DNA from: Janibacter sp. HTCC2649
Lineage (GTDB): Bacteria; Actinomycetota; Actinomycetes; Actinomycetales; Dermatophilaceae
Direction: 5' to 3'
Length of the DNA stretch: 64,000 bases
Assembly (NCBI RefSeq): GCF_000152705.1
Contig: NZ_CH672413.1
Span: 496,001-560,000, forward strand
In this document: one piece after another, positions 7,829 to 17,175 of the stretch
How the letters are laid out: each line of letters opens with the position of its first letter
Numbering within the stretch: position 1 is the first letter of the stretch
Program-made: the position numbers and the translations under genes
The notes under the pieces: generated by a model
The model's database searches: none
Told to the model about the DNA's origin: nothing
The model's input: the letters and a program-made list of their open reading frames with translations, nothing else

Positions 7829-10129
7829 ATGGCAGAGGAAACCACGCCGATTCCGGTGCGCAGCGGGGCATCTGCCTCGAACCGCGCCCGCGCGCGTGCC
7901 CGCATCGCCCGTTTCGGTGGTGCACGTCCCTCGGCCCACCCCGTCCTGGAACCCCTGCTGACGTCTGTTCGTCGCACGCACCCCAAGGCCGACGTGTCGG
8001 TCATCGAGCGCGCCTACGAGGTCGCCGAGCGCGCCCACGACGGGCAGATGCGCAAGAGCGGCGACGCCTACATCACCCACCCGCTCGCCGTGACGACGAT
8101 TCTGGCCGAGCTCGGCATGACCCCGCCGACGCTGGCCGCGGCGCTGCTCCACGACACCGTCGAGGACACCGACTACCACCTCGCCCAGCTCGAGAAGGAC
8201 TTCGGCGCCGAGATCGCGATGCTCGTCGACGGCGTCACCAAGCTCGACAAGGTGACCTACGGCCAGGCCGCGCAGGCCGAGACGGTGCGCAAGATGGTCG
8301 TCGCCATGGCGCGCGACATCCGGGTGCTCGTCATCAAGCTCGCCGACCGCCTCCACAACGCCCGCACGTGGCGCTACGTGTCGAAGGAGTCCGCGCAGCG
8401 CAAGGCCCGCGAGACGCTGGAGATCTACGCCCCGCTGGCCCACCGACTCGGCATGAACACGATCAAGTGGGAGCTCGAGGACCTGTCGTTCCAGACCCTC
8501 TACCCCAAGGTCTACGACGAGATCGTGCGCCTCGTGGCCGACCGGGCGCCGGCTCGTGAGGAGTACCTCGCGACGGTCCGGGCCAGTGTCGAGGGCGACC
8601 TGCGGGCCGCCAAGCTCAAGGCGACCGTCACCGGGCGACCCAAGCACTACTACTCCGTCTACCAGAAGATGATCGTCGGCGGCCGCGACTTCGAGCAGAT
8701 CTACGACCTCGTCGCCGTGCGCGTCCTCGTCGACACCGTGCGCGACTGTTACGCCGCGCTCGGGGCGATGCACGCCCGTTGGACGCCGGTGCCGGGTCGC
8801 TTCAAGGACTACATCGCGACGCCGAAGTTCAACATGTACCAGTCGTTGCACACGACGGTCATCGGCCCCGAGGGCAAGCCGGTCGAGATCCAGATCCGCA
8901 CGCACACCATGCACCGGCGCGCGGAGTACGGCGTTGCTGCGCACTGGAAGTACAAGGAGAACGACAAGGCGGGCGGAGGGCCGGACGGTCCGTCCACGAG
9001 CAACACCGGCGCCAACGACATGGCCTGGCTGCGACAGCTCCTCGACTGGCAGAAGGAGACCGCCGATCCGGGCGAGTTCCTCGAGTCACTGCGCTTCGAG
9101 ATCAATGCCAGCGAGGTCTACGTCTTCACGCCCAAGGGGCAGCTCGTCGGCCTGCCTGCCAACTCGACTCCCGTCGACTTTGCGTATGCCGTGCACACCG
9201 AAGTCGGCCACCACACCATTGGTGCCAAGGTCAACGGTCGTCTGGTCCCGCTGGAGTCCCGCCTCGACAACGGCGACACCGTCGAGGTGCTGACGTCCAA
9301 GGCCGATGGCGCCGGGCCGTCGCGCGACTGGCTGTCGTTCGTCAAGTCCGCGCGGGCCCGCAACAAGATCCGTCACTGGTTCACCCTCGAGCGTCGCGAG
9401 GAGATGATCGACAACGGCAAGGAGTCGCTGGCCAAGGCCATGCGCAAGCGCAACCTGCCGGTCGCGCGCCTGTCGTCGGTCGAGTCCCTGACCGGTGTCG
9501 CCGAAGAGCTCCGGCTGCAAGGCATCGACGGCCTGTATGCCGCGATCGGCGAGAGTCATGTCAGTGCCCAGCACGTCGTGGCCCGTCTCGTCGCAGCCCA
9601 GGGCGGTGAGGAGTCCAGCGATGACCTCGCCGAGGTCACGATGCCGCGGCAGATCTCCAACCGCCGTCGTCGCGCCGGCGACCCCGGTGTCGTCGTCAAG
9701 GGCACCTCGGACGTCTGGGTCAAGCTCGCCCGGTGCTGCACTCCCGTGCCCGGCGACGACATCATCGGCTTCGTCACCCGCGGCGCCGGTGTCTCCGTGC
9801 ACCGTCGCGACTGCACCAACGCCTCGTCGCTGCTCAGTCAGGACGACAAGATCATCGAGGTCGAGTGGGCTCCGACGGCCAACAGCATCTTCCTCGTGCA
9901 GCTGCAGGTCGAGGCACTCGACCGATCCGCCCTGCTCTCCGACGTCACCCGAGTGCTCTCCGAGAGCGGGGTCAACATCCTCAGCGCCTCGGTGCACACC
10001 TCACGCGACCGGGTGGCGGGCCTCAAGTTCACCTTCGAGATGGGCGACCCGAGTCACCTCGACCACGTCATCCGCAGTGTCCGCGGTATCGCCGGTGTCT
10101 TCGACGCCTACCGCATCACCCAGAACTGA
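7829..10129 (+). CDS. rel: Bifunctional (p)ppGpp synthetase/hydrolase Rel
   Basis: This long RelA/SpoT homologue makes and degrades (p)ppGpp, the stringent-response alarmone. The 766 residues contain an HD hydrolase domain (H84, HD at 108-109 in [13 protein letters not shown]), a synthetase domain with [13 protein letters not shown] (about 270), a TGS domain ([19 protein letters not shown], about 430) and a C-terminal ACT domain (about 690-766). Both catalytic regions look intact, as expected for the single Rel enzyme of actinobacteria. A TAGACT hexamer six bases upstream suggests a leaderless transcript. The 3' end overlaps an opposing EamA gene by 129 bases. Confidence 0.95.
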   Translation: MAEETTPIPVRSGASASNRARARARIARFGGARPSAHPVLEPLLTSVRRTHPKADVSVIERAYEVAERAHDGQMRKSGDAYITHPLAVTTILAELGMTPPTLAAALLHDTVEDTDYHLAQLEKDFGAEIAMLVDGVTKLDKVTYGQAAQAETVRKMVVAMARDIRVLVIKLADRLHNARTWRYVSKESAQRKARETLEIYAPLAHRLGMNTIKWELEDLSFQTLYPKVYDEIVRLVADRAPAREEYLATVRASVEGDLRAAKLKATVTGRPKHYYSVYQKMIVGGRDFEQIYDLVAVRVLVDTVRDCYAALGAMHARWTPVPGRFKDYIATPKFNMYQSLHTTVIGPEGKPVEIQIRTHTMHRRAEYGVAAHWKYKENDKAGGGPDGPSTSNTGANDMAWLRQLLDWQKETADPGEFLESLRFEINASEVYVFTPKGQLVGLPANSTPVDFAYAVHTEVGHHTIGAKVNGRLVPLESRLDNGDTVEVLTSKADGAGPSRDWLSFVKSARARNKIRHWFTLERREEMIDNGKESLAKAMRKRNLPVARLSSVESLTGVAEELRLQGIDGLYAAIGESHVSAQHVVARLVAAQGGEESSDDLAEVTMPRQISNRRRRAGDPGVVVKGTSDVWVKLARCCTPVPGDDIIGFVTRGAGVSVHRRDCTNASSLLSQDDKIIEVEWAPTANSIFLVQLQVEALDRSALLSDVTRVLSESGVNILSASVHTSRDRVAGLKFTFEMGDPSHLDHVIRSVRGIAGVFDAYRITQN

Positions 10130-11050
10130 GCTGGAGCCCAGCCGCACCCGCACCGCCGCTGTGGCGGCGAGCACGACGACGACTCCCGTGGCGATGAGCC
10201 CCGGCGTGATCTGCTCACCGAGGAGGAGAGCGGCCCAGGCGATGGACATGAGGGGCTGCACGAGCTGGACCTGGCTCACGCTGGCCATGGGACCGATGGC
10301 GAGTCCGCGGTACCACGCGACGAACCCCAGGAACATGCTCACGAGCCCGAGGTAGGCGAAGGCGAGCCAGTGGACGAAGTCCGCTCGCGGCATACTCCCG
10401 TCTGCCGACACGACCGTGAGGACAGCCATCACGGGTGCCGACAGGACGAGGGCCCAGGACACGGTCTGCCAGGCACCGAGCTCGCGGGCGAGGAGGCCGC
10501 CCTCCGCGTAGCCCACCGCCGCCGCGAGGACCGCCAGGAAGAACAGCGCGTCGGACGTGTGCACGGCGCCGATGCCACCGGCCTGCGCCACCGCGAACGT
10601 CATGGCCGCGACCGTCGCGGCACCCAACGCCAGCCAGAAGCGCAGGGGTGGACGCTCACCGGTGCGGAGGACGGCGACCGTGGCCGTCGCGGCGGGTAGC
10701 AGCGCGATGACGACAGCGCCGTGGCTGGCTGGTGCGGTCGTGAGCGCGTAGGACGTGAGGAGCGGGAAGCCGATGACGATCCCACCGGCGACGATGGCGA
10801 GACGCCACCACTGCGTACCCCTTGGTCGCCCCTGTCGGGTCAGGAGAAGCGCCGCGCCAGCAGCGAGGGAGGCCACGACCGCCCGACCCGCCCCGACGAA
10901 GAGTGGAGGCAGTGACTCGACCGCCAGCCGGGTGAGCGGCATGGTCAGGGAGAAGGCGAGCACGCCGAGCAGCCCCCAGAGCAGACCGGCCCGATCCGGC
11001 CGAAGAATCGCAGTGGTCGATGGGGGAGTAGCGCTATCATTGCCTGTCAT
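10001..11050 (-). CDS. EamA/DMT-family membrane transporter
   Basis: The 349-residue product has about ten hydrophobic helices arranged as two EamA repeats, typical of drug/metabolite exporters for amino acids or similar small molecules. The start was placed at the ATG whose complement is 11048-11050 ([13 protein letters not shown]); a longer frame would run into the opposing gene. The last roughly 45 residues are a hydrophilic Asp/Thr/Val-rich tail encoded antisense to the rel 3' end and are probably not part of the transporter fold. It is divergent from a MocR-type regulator whose start codon overlaps its own, so regulation by that protein is likely. The substrate cannot be told. Confidence 0.85.
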   Translation of the reverse strand: MTGNDSATPPSTTAILRPDRAGLLWGLLGVLAFSLTMPLTRLAVESLPPLFVGAGRAVVASLAAGAALLLTRQGRPRGTQWWRLAIVAGGIVIGFPLLTSYALTTAPASHGAVVIALLPAATATVAVLRTGERPPLRFWLALGAATVAAMTFAVAQAGGIGAVHTSDALFFLAVLAAAVGYAEGGLLARELGAWQTVSWALVLSAPVMAVLTVVSADGSMPRADFVHWLAFAYLGLVSMFLGFVAWYRGLAIGPMASVSQVQLVQPLMSIAWAALLLGEQITPGLIATGVVVVLAATAAVRVRLGSSSVLGDAVGVEDTGDTADTADDVVEVTRVAHLEGELEARHPVA

Positions 11051-11063
11051 GAATGACGATAGC
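11033..11063. promoter_or_regulatory. Shared divergent promoter/operator with overlapping start codons
   Basis: GCTATC (11033-11038) and GATAGC (11058-11063) form an inverted repeat around CATG (11048-11051), in which the two divergent ATG codons overlap. TATCAT (11035-11040) lies eight bases before the plus-strand ATG, and TATCGT (11061-11056 on the minus strand) lies five bases before the minus-strand ATG. Each can serve as a -10 box for a leaderless message, so one DNA site holds both promoters. A dimeric MocR regulator could bind here and control both genes. Confidence 0.5.
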
Positions 11064-12455
11064 ACCGTGGGGATCGTCGACAGCCTGCGCCGGCTCATTG
11101 CGGCGAGCCCCGACGGCAGTCGCCTCCCGTCGACGCGGCAGCTGGTGGGGGAGCACCACGCGAGTCCGGTCACGGTGCAGCGAGCCCTGCGCCTCCTCGC
11201 GGCCGAAGGAGTTCTTGAGAGCCGGCCCGGAGTCGGGACGTTCGTGCGTTCGGCGCCGATCGCGAGGGCGCACGACTACAGCTGGCAGACAACGACTTTG
11301 GGCCCGCGGACCTCGAGTTCTGTTCGGCAGCCGGTGGCGTTGACCGAGGCCGCCAACGACATGATCTCCATGCACGGTGGGTATCCCGACGGTGAGCTCT
11401 TGCCGGAGCGACTGGTGCGGGCTGCCCTGGCGCGCGCGGGACGTGGGCCGAGTGCGCTCGTGCGGCCGCCTGTGGCCGGGCTGCCGGGACTGCAGACGTG
11501 GTTCGCGGCCGAGCTGGCCAGCGCCACTGCGCCCGGTGTCTCGGCTCCGGCTGCGGCCGACGTGATCATCGTGCCGGGCAGCCAGACAGGTCTGAGCTCA
11601 ATCCTGCGCGCCGTCGCCGGAGGAGCGCGGCCGGTCGTCATGGAGTCACCGACCTACTGGGGAGCCATCTCGGCGGCCCGCCATGCCGGGGTCACCGTGG
11701 TGCCGGTGCGTTCGTCGCCGACCGGGCCACAACCGGAGGACGTCGACCGCGTCCTTGCCGAGTCCGGTGCTCGTCTCTTCTATGCGCAGCCCACCTGGGC
11801 CAACCCGACCGGTGCCCAGTGGTCGGCCCAACGAGCGCGCGACATCCTCGAGGTGGTGCGATCCCACGGAGCGTTCCTCGTCGAGGACGACTGGGCCCAC
11901 GACTTCGGCATCGACTCGACCGCCAGACCGCTGGCAGGGACTGACGACTCGGGACACGTCATCTACCTGCGCTCGTTGACCAAGAGCGTCTCGCCGTCGG
12001 TGCGGGTCGCCGCGGTCATTGCTCGCGGCCCGGTGCGCGGCCGCATCCTCGCGGATCAGACCGGTGAGTCGATGTACGTCTCCGGCGTGCTCCAGGCTGC
12101 CGCGCTCGACGTCGTCAGCCAGCCCGGCTGGTCGACACACGGCCGCCGGACCAGGGAGCAGCTGAGGGCCCGACGAGACCTGCTGGTGACGGCACTGCGC
12201 CGCCATGCACCCGAGGCCGTCGTGGACGCGACCCCGTCAGGGGGTCTCAGCCTCTGGGCCAGGCTTCCCGAGGGCACTGATGCCCGAGACGTGGCCGCGC
12301 GTTGTCGCGACCTGGGCGTCATGGTCGGGGCGGGCGACGACTGGTTCCCGACCGAGCCGTCCGGGCCGCACCTGCGCCTGACCTACTGCGGGCCGGACCC
12401 GGGACGCTATGACGAAGGCGCCCGCCTTCTCGGCGAGGTCCTCCGCCAGCCCTGA
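11049..12455 (+). CDS. MocR-type GntR regulator with aminotransferase-like domain
   Basis: A 468-residue fusion of an N-terminal GntR winged helix (about 5-65, LPSTRQLVGEHHASPVTVQR) and a fold-type I PLP-binding domain. The PLP lysine is K312 in YLRSLTKSVSPS, and the conserved FLVEDDWAHDF segment precedes it. MocR proteins use PLP or a PLP adduct as effector and usually control a divergent neighbour. The divergent neighbour here is an EamA exporter, so export of an amino acid, amine or vitamin B6-related compound is a reasonable but unproven role. Start ATG 11049 lies in the CATG overlap. Confidence 0.9.
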   Translation: MNDDSTVGIVDSLRRLIAASPDGSRLPSTRQLVGEHHASPVTVQRALRLLAAEGVLESRPGVGTFVRSAPIARAHDYSWQTTTLGPRTSSSVRQPVALTEAANDMISMHGGYPDGELLPERLVRAALARAGRGPSALVRPPVAGLPGLQTWFAAELASATAPGVSAPAAADVIIVPGSQTGLSSILRAVAGGARPVVMESPTYWGAISAARHAGVTVVPVRSSPTGPQPEDVDRVLAESGARLFYAQPTWANPTGAQWSAQRARDILEVVRSHGAFLVEDDWAHDFGIDSTARPLAGTDDSGHVIYLRSLTKSVSPSVRVAAVIARGPVRGRILADQTGESMYVSGVLQAAALDVVSQPGWSTHGRRTREQLRARRDLLVTALRRHAPEAVVDATPSGGLSLWARLPEGTDARDVAARCRDLGVMVGAGDDWFPTEPSGPHLRLTYCGPDPGRYDEGARLLGEVLRQP

Positions 12456-12462
12456 ACTGCGA

Positions 12463-12518
12463 CTTCGTGCCCCGCACGGACAACTCGCTGGCGCTCGTTG
12501 TCCGTGCGGGGCACGAAG
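12463..12518. terminator. Long hairpin, bidirectional terminator between convergent genes
   Basis: A perfect 22-bp inverted repeat (arms 12463-12484 and 12497-12518; left arm begins CTTCGTGCCCCGCACGG) with a 12-base loop lies between the convergent MocR gene and the DUF349 gene. There is no U-tract. Similar long stems lie at 47180-47233 and 56312-56357. Confidence 0.6.
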
Positions 12519-12533
12519 CCGGAAGGGGTTGGG

Positions 12534-14276
12534 TCAGGAACCGAACTCGTCGCCGGCGGCCTCGGCCTGCTTGAGCCACACCTGCTGCGACTCGAGCTTG
12601 GCGGTGAGGTCCTTGATCTTCTTGTCGTTGCCGGCGGCGGTGGCCTTGGCCAGATCCGCCTCGATCGTCTCGATCGAGCTGCGGAGCTGGGTCACCATCG
12701 AGTTGGCGCGAGCGGCGACCTCCGGGTTGGAGGACTTCCACTTCTTCTCGTCCTGCTCGCGGACGGCGGTCTCGATGCGACGGATCGCCTTCTCGGTGCG
12801 GTCGATGTCCGCTCGCGGCACCTTGCCGGCAGCGTCCCACTTGTCCTGGACGGTGCGCAGCTGCGACTTGGCCTTCTCGAGGTCAGTGACCGGAAGGATC
12901 TGCTCGGCCTCCTTGAGGAGCTCCTCCTTGACGGCGAGGTTGGCCCGGAACTCCTCTTCCTCTGCCGCGGACACTTCGTCCTTGGCGTTGAAGAAGGCGT
13001 CCTGGGCTGCCTTGAAGCGCTCCCAGAGGGCGTCGTCCTCGGTGCGCGATGCGCGACCGGCCTGACGCCACTGGTCCATGAGGTTCTTGAAGGCGCGCGC
13101 CGTCGGGCCCCAGTCCTGGCTCGTGGCCAGTGCCTCGGCCTCCTGGACCAGGGACTCCTTCGTGCCCTTGGCCTCCGCGCGCGTCGAGTCGAGCTGGGCG
13201 AAGTAGGTGCGCCGGCCCTTGTCGAAGTGGTTGCGGGCGTGGCTGAAGCGCTGCCACAGGGCGTTCTCGGTCGGCTTGTCGAGCTTGGTGCCGGAACGCT
13301 GGTGCTGCTTCCACGTGTCGAGGAGGGAGCGCATCCGCTCGCCGCTGGTCTTCCACTGCGTCTGGTCGGGGTGCTGACCGGCAATGGTCTCGGCCTCGGC
13401 CACGATGGCCTCACGCTCGACCGTGGCGGCGGCTCGCGCCTCCGCGCGGGCGGCCTGCTCGGTCTCGCGCTTGCTGGCGAGTCCGGCCTCGATCGAGGCG
13501 ACGCTGGCATCGAGGGCAGCGAGGTCACCGACGACGTGGGCCTCGGCAATGTGGTCCTTGAGGGTGCTGAGCCCGTCGGCCACCTCCTTGGCGGGAACGT
13601 CGGGGTTGGCCAGGCGATGCACGAGCAGGTCCGCGGATGACGCGATCTCGTCGTACTTGCGGGCGAAGTACTGCAGGGCTTCTTCGGGAGTCGCGCCGGG
13701 GTAGGACCCGACCTCACGCTCCTCGTCGCCGACCTTGACGAACACGTGGCCCTCGTCGTCGACACGGCCGAACTTGGCCGAGTCAGAGTGCTCGTGCACG
13801 ATCGCTGCCACGGGTGGCGTGGGGCGTGCGGCCATCTTGGAGGCAAGTGCTGCGGGAGAGGGCACGGCCGGCTTCGGAGCCGCAGGAGCCGGGGCCGGCG
13901 CGGGAGTCGGAGCAACGGCCTCCGCGACTGCCGGAACGTCCTCGGCGACTGCCGGAACGTCCTCGGCGACGGCGGGAGCTTCCTCAGGTGCGGCAACGGT
14001 CTCCTCGACCGCAGGCCCTTCCTCGGCCGCAGGCGCTTGCTCGGCCACAGCCGGAGCTTCGTCCACCGCAGGTGCCTGCTCGGTGGCGACAGGCGTCTCG
14101 TCGGCAGCAGGAGCGGTCTCTGCGATCGCAGGTGCCTCCTCGGTGGCCACAGGCACGTCCTCGGCAGCCGCAGTCTCCTCGACCGCTGGAGTCTCCTCCG
14201 CTGCGGGCGGCGGCGTCTCGGCCTGGACCTCCACGGTCTCGTCCGCGGGGGTGGTGCTCGTCGTCTCGTCGCTCAC
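12534..14276 (-). CDS. DUF349 domain protein with long acidic Pro/Ala-rich N-terminus
   Basis: The 580-residue protein has two parts. Residues about 1-150 are low complexity, made of repeated E-x-P-A-V-A-E/E-T-A-P units. The rest is highly charged and helical, with repeated W-x-x-A-x-K/R and Y/F-x-x-L patterns typical of tandem DUF349 segments (for example GRRTYFAQLDSTRAEAKGTKE). DUF349 proteins are widespread in actinobacteria, and their molecular function is not established. The N-terminal repeats include a tandem 21-bp DNA repeat. The gene is two bases downstream of the cyclophilin gene in the same direction, suggesting co-transcription. Confidence 0.85.
   Translation of the reverse strand: MSDETTSTTPADETVEVQAETPPPAAEETPAVEETAAAEDVPVATEEAPAIAETAPAADETPVATEQAPAVDEAPAVAEQAPAAEEGPAVEETVAAPEEAPAVAEDVPAVAEDVPAVAEAVAPTPAPAPAPAAPKPAVPSPAALASKMAARPTPPVAAIVHEHSDSAKFGRVDDEGHVFVKVGDEEREVGSYPGATPEEALQYFARKYDEIASSADLLVHRLANPDVPAKEVADGLSTLKDHIAEAHVVGDLAALDASVASIEAGLASKRETEQAARAEARAAATVEREAIVAEAETIAGQHPDQTQWKTSGERMRSLLDTWKQHQRSGTKLDKPTENALWQRFSHARNHFDKGRRTYFAQLDSTRAEAKGTKESLVQEAEALATSQDWGPTARAFKNLMDQWRQAGRASRTEDDALWERFKAAQDAFFNAKDEVSAAEEEEFRANLAVKEELLKEAEQILPVTDLEKAKSQLRTVQDKWDAAGKVPRADIDRTEKAIRRIETAVREQDEKKWKSSNPEVAARANSMVTQLRSSIETIEADLAKATAAGNDKKIKDLTAKLESQQVWLKQAEAAGDEFGS
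13926..13967. repeat. Two tandem 21-bp repeats inside the DUF349 gene
   Basis: The unit beginning GACTGCCGGAACGTCCTC occurs twice head to tail (13926-13946 and 13947-13967), followed by a degenerate third copy. It encodes AEDVPAV repeats on the minus strand. Such in-frame repeats can expand or contract by slippage. Confidence 0.85.
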
Positions 14277-14278
14277 GG

Positions 14279-15067
14279 CTATGCCTTCTTTTCTGTCACT
14301 GCAACCCGAAGGATGCTGATGGGTGCCTTGGGGGCACCGATGGTCTCCGACTCGCCGCCGGGCTGAACGCCCGCTGCGGCGACCTTGTCGACGATATCCA
14401 AACCCTTGGTCACCGTGCCGAAGATCGAGTACCCATCTGGGTCCGGAAGGCTCGTGTCGCCGTTGATGATGAAGAACTGGCCCCCGTTACCGACCTTGGG
14501 GTCCTTCGTGCGGGCCATGGCGAGCTGCCCGCGGGTGTACTTGCCGTCCTTGGGCGCGTTCTCGACACCGAAGCCGTAGCCGGGCGTGCCGTCACCGGCA
14601 CCGGTCGGGTCGCCGCACTGGAGCAGCTTGAAGCCATCGCCGACGCCGAGGCGGTGGCAGGGGGAGTTGAGCCAGTAGTCCGCCCGGGCGAGCTGGATGA
14701 ACGACGCGACGGCCTGGGGAGCCTTGGCTCCGTCGAGGTCGACGACGATGTCACCGCAGTTCGTCGTCAGGGTCGCGGTCCAGGTGGCGCCCTTGGCGGT
14801 CGCCTTGTCGGGCAGCTCGAGCTTGGCCGTCGTACCCAGTGGCTGGGGAGGCTGCTCACAGCCAGCGGCGGTCAACTGGGGCTTGGCGGGGGCGTCGGGC
14901 TTGAGGGCCACGGCCAACCCACCGACCAGTGCGATGACGATCGCGGCGGTCGCCACGATGGCGGCGATCCGCTTGGTGCGCGCACGCTTCTCGGCGCGAA
15001 CGACCGCGCTCGCCTGCTGCTTCTCCCACCGGCGCCGAGCCCGGTCACGTTCCTGCTTCTTCGTCAC
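14279..15067 (-). CDS. Membrane-anchored cyclophilin-type peptidyl-prolyl isomerase
   Basis: A 262-residue protein with a strongly basic N-terminus (1-32), one transmembrane helix (about 33-55, IAAIVATAAIVIALVGGLAVAL) and an extracytoplasmic cyclophilin domain (about 95-260) containing FIQLARADYWLNSPCHRL, GQLAMAR and NGGQFFIINGD. It catalyses cis-trans isomerisation of prolyl bonds, probably for exported proteins. The start is GTG at 15067, and TAGACT on the minus strand (15080-15075) lies seven bases before it, fitting a leaderless transcript. The DUF349 gene follows two bases downstream. Confidence 0.9.
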   Translation of the reverse strand: MTKKQERDRARRRWEKQQASAVVRAEKRARTKRIAAIVATAAIVIALVGGLAVALKPDAPAKPQLTAAGCEQPPQPLGTTAKLELPDKATAKGATWTATLTTNCGDIVVDLDGAKAPQAVASFIQLARADYWLNSPCHRLGVGDGFKLLQCGDPTGAGDGTPGYGFGVENAPKDGKYTRGQLAMARTKDPKVGNGGQFFIINGDTSLPDPDGYSIFGTVTKGLDIVDKVAAAGVQPGGESETIGAPKAPISILRVAVTEKKA

Positions 15068-15074
15068 CCGGGTG

Positions 15075-15116
15075 AGTCTAGAGACGACGTATGCCGGGTG
15101 CTCACCCGACTAGGGT
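15075..15116. promoter_or_regulatory. Divergent -10 boxes for the cyclophilin and metallo-hydrolase genes
   Basis: TAGACT on the minus strand (15080-15075) precedes the cyclophilin GTG by seven bases. TAGGGT on the plus strand (15111-15116) precedes the metallo-hydrolase GTG by eight bases. Both distances suggest leaderless or nearly leaderless messages. An octamer GTATGCCG lies between them. Confidence 0.45.
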
Positions 15117-15124
15117 TGGGCCGC

Positions 15125-15826
15125 GTGTTGACCATCGCCTTCCCCGCCGCAGCCTTCGGGACCAACTGCTACGTCCTCGCCACTGGCGAGGGCGAGGAGT
15201 GCCTCATCGTCGACCCCGGGATCGGGATCGAGGAGACGTTGCGCGAGGTGCTCACCCAGAACCGACTCAAGCCCGCAGCAGTCCTGCTCACCCACGGGCA
15301 CATCGACCACGTCTTCTCGGTGACCCCGGTCTGCGGAGCCGACACCGCGGCATACATCCACTCGGATGACCGCTATCGGCTGGTCGATCCGATCGGCGGC
15401 CTGGACAGCGGCCTCGTGGGGATGCTGGAGCAGCAGTTCGGTCAGAAGGCGACGTGGACCGAGCCGAGCAACGTCATCGAGGTGACCGATCGCGAGACGT
15501 TGACGCTCGCTGGCCTCGACCTTGACGTGCTGCACGCCCCCGGTCACACCGAAGGTTCGGTCATGTTCGGCTTCGGCCAACTGCCCGAGGGAGTGCGCGC
15601 CCCGGAGGAGCTCGATCGCACGATGGTGACGGGCGACGTCCTCTTCGCCGGGTCCATCGGACGCACCGACCTGCCCGGTGGGAGCGGCGCCGCGATGGAG
15701 CGTTCGCTGCGCGAGGTCGTCCTGCCCCTGCCCGACTCCACCCTGGTGCTTCCCGGCCATGGACCAGCCACGTCCATGCGCCGCGAGCGGAGCACCAACC
15801 CCTACCTGCAAGGATTGAACGCGTGA
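15125..15826 (+). CDS. MBL-fold metallo-hydrolase (glyoxalase II-like)
   Basis: The 233-residue protein carries the metal-binding motif THGHIDH at 56-62, a second ligand in HAPGHTEGS and a third in LPGHGP, all typical of the glyoxalase II-like branch of the metallo-beta-lactamase fold. It probably hydrolyses a thioester or related small substrate; the substrate is not evident. GTG 15125 was chosen because it gives LTIAFPAAAFGTNCYVL directly; TTG 15128 is equally possible. hisS overlaps the stop by four bases, a linkage common in actinobacteria. Confidence 0.88.
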   Translation: MLTIAFPAAAFGTNCYVLATGEGEECLIVDPGIGIEETLREVLTQNRLKPAAVLLTHGHIDHVFSVTPVCGADTAAYIHSDDRYRLVDPIGGLDSGLVGMLEQQFGQKATWTEPSNVIEVTDRETLTLAGLDLDVLHAPGHTEGSVMFGFGQLPEGVRAPEELDRTMVTGDVLFAGSIGRTDLPGGSGAAMERSLREVVLPLPDSTLVLPGHGPATSMRRERSTNPYLQGLNA

Positions 15827-17175
15827 AGGTCACCAAGCTCAGCGGCTTCCCCGAATTCCTCCCGGCCGAACGGATCGTGGAGCAGCACTTCCTCGACGTC
15901 ATCCGCGAGACGTTCGAGCTGCACGGGTTCACCTCCTTGGAGACGCGGGCCGTCGAGCCGGTCGAGCGCCTCGTCGGTCAGGGCGGTGACGCCGACAAGG
16001 AGATCTACGGCATCACCCGCCTCGCCCAGAAGTCCGAGGACCGCAAGGACTCGGATGCAGAACTCGGCCTCCACTTCGACCTCACCGTGCCCTTCGCCCG
16101 GTTCGTCCTCGAGAACGCCGGAAAGCTGTCCTTCCCCTACCGCCGCTACCAGATCCAGAAGGTGTGGCGTGGCGAGCGACCCCAGGAGGGCCGCTACCGC
16201 GAGTTCACCCAGGCCGACATCGACGTCGTCGACATGGGTCAGCTCAGCCCGCACTTCGAGGCCGAGATGCCTCTTGTCGTGGCCGAGATCTTCAGCAGGT
16301 TGCCCATCGGCAAGATGACGATCCAGGTCAACAACCGCAAGATCCCCGAGGGCTTCTACCAAGGCATCGGAATCGAGGACGTTGCCGGGACGCTGCGCAT
16401 CGTCGACAAGCTCGACAAGATCGGCCCCGACAAGGTCAAGGCGCTGCTCGTCGAGGCCGGCCGCACGGACGAGCAGGCCGACCAGTGCCTTGCACTTGCT
16501 GCGATCCGCACCGAGGACCTCTCGTTCGTGGACCAGGTCCGTGCGCTGGGTGTTGAGAACCCGACGCTCGACGAGGGCCTCGAGGCGCTGTCCGCCGTCA
16601 TCCAGAGCGGTCTCGACAACGCACCCGGCGCCATGGTCGCCGACCTCAAGATCGCCCGCGGCCTCGACTACTACACGGGCACCGTCTACGAGACGCAGCT
16701 CGAGGGCTACGAGTCGTGGGGCTCGTTCTGCTCGGGCGGTCGCTACGACGCCCTCGCGAGCGACGGCAAGACGACCTACCCGGGAGTCGGCATCTCCATC
16801 GGCCTCTCCCGACTGCTCGGACTCGTCATCGGCAAGGGTCTCGTCAGGGCCTCCCGCGCCACTCCGGCAGCCGTCCTCGTCGCCGTCGTCGACGAGGAGT
16901 CCCGGCGCGAGTCGTCGGCGGTCGCCCAGGCGCTGCGCGCCCGCGGCATCTCGTGCGAGGTCGCCCCGAGTGCCGCGAAGTTCGGCAAGCAGATCCGGTA
17001 TGCCGACCGGCGCGGCATACCTTTCGTCTGGTTCCCTGAGGGCTCAGCGGAGGGGTCCGTGGGGCAGGTCAAGGACATCCGTTCGGGCGACCAGGTCGAC
17101 GCCGACCCCGCCACCTGGACGCCTCCGGTCGACGACCTCAAGCCGTCCGTGGTGGCCGCAACCCCGAGTCCTTGA
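15823..17175 (+). CDS. hisS: Histidyl-tRNA synthetase
   Basis: A class II aminoacyl-tRNA synthetase that charges tRNA-His. The 450 residues contain the class II motif 2 region (YRRYQIQKVWRGERPQEGRYREF), the histidine-specific motif RGLDYYTGTVYE, and a C-terminal anticodon-binding domain. The GTG at 15823 overlaps the stop of the metallo-hydrolase gene. The 3' end overlaps a convergent small membrane-protein gene by 38 bases. Length and motifs are normal. Confidence 0.95.
   Translation: MKVTKLSGFPEFLPAERIVEQHFLDVIRETFELHGFTSLETRAVEPVERLVGQGGDADKEIYGITRLAQKSEDRKDSDAELGLHFDLTVPFARFVLENAGKLSFPYRRYQIQKVWRGERPQEGRYREFTQADIDVVDMGQLSPHFEAEMPLVVAEIFSRLPIGKMTIQVNNRKIPEGFYQGIGIEDVAGTLRIVDKLDKIGPDKVKALLVEAGRTDEQADQCLALAAIRTEDLSFVDQVRALGVENPTLDEGLEALSAVIQSGLDNAPGAMVADLKIARGLDYYTGTVYETQLEGYESWGSFCSGGRYDALASDGKTTYPGVGISIGLSRLLGLVIGKGLVRASRATPAAVLVAVVDEESRRESSAVAQALRARGISCEVAPSAAKFGKQIRYADRRGIPFVWFPEGSAEGSVGQVKDIRSGDQVDADPATWTPPVDDLKPSVVAATPSP

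Noticed and set aside
7397-8944. A 515-residue minus-strand frame across apt and rel
   Set aside because: Antisense to two well-conserved enzymes and made of biased composition only.
13814-15124. Long upstream extension of the metallo-hydrolase reading frame
   Set aside because: It runs antisense through the DUF349 and cyclophilin genes; homology starts only at GTG 15125.
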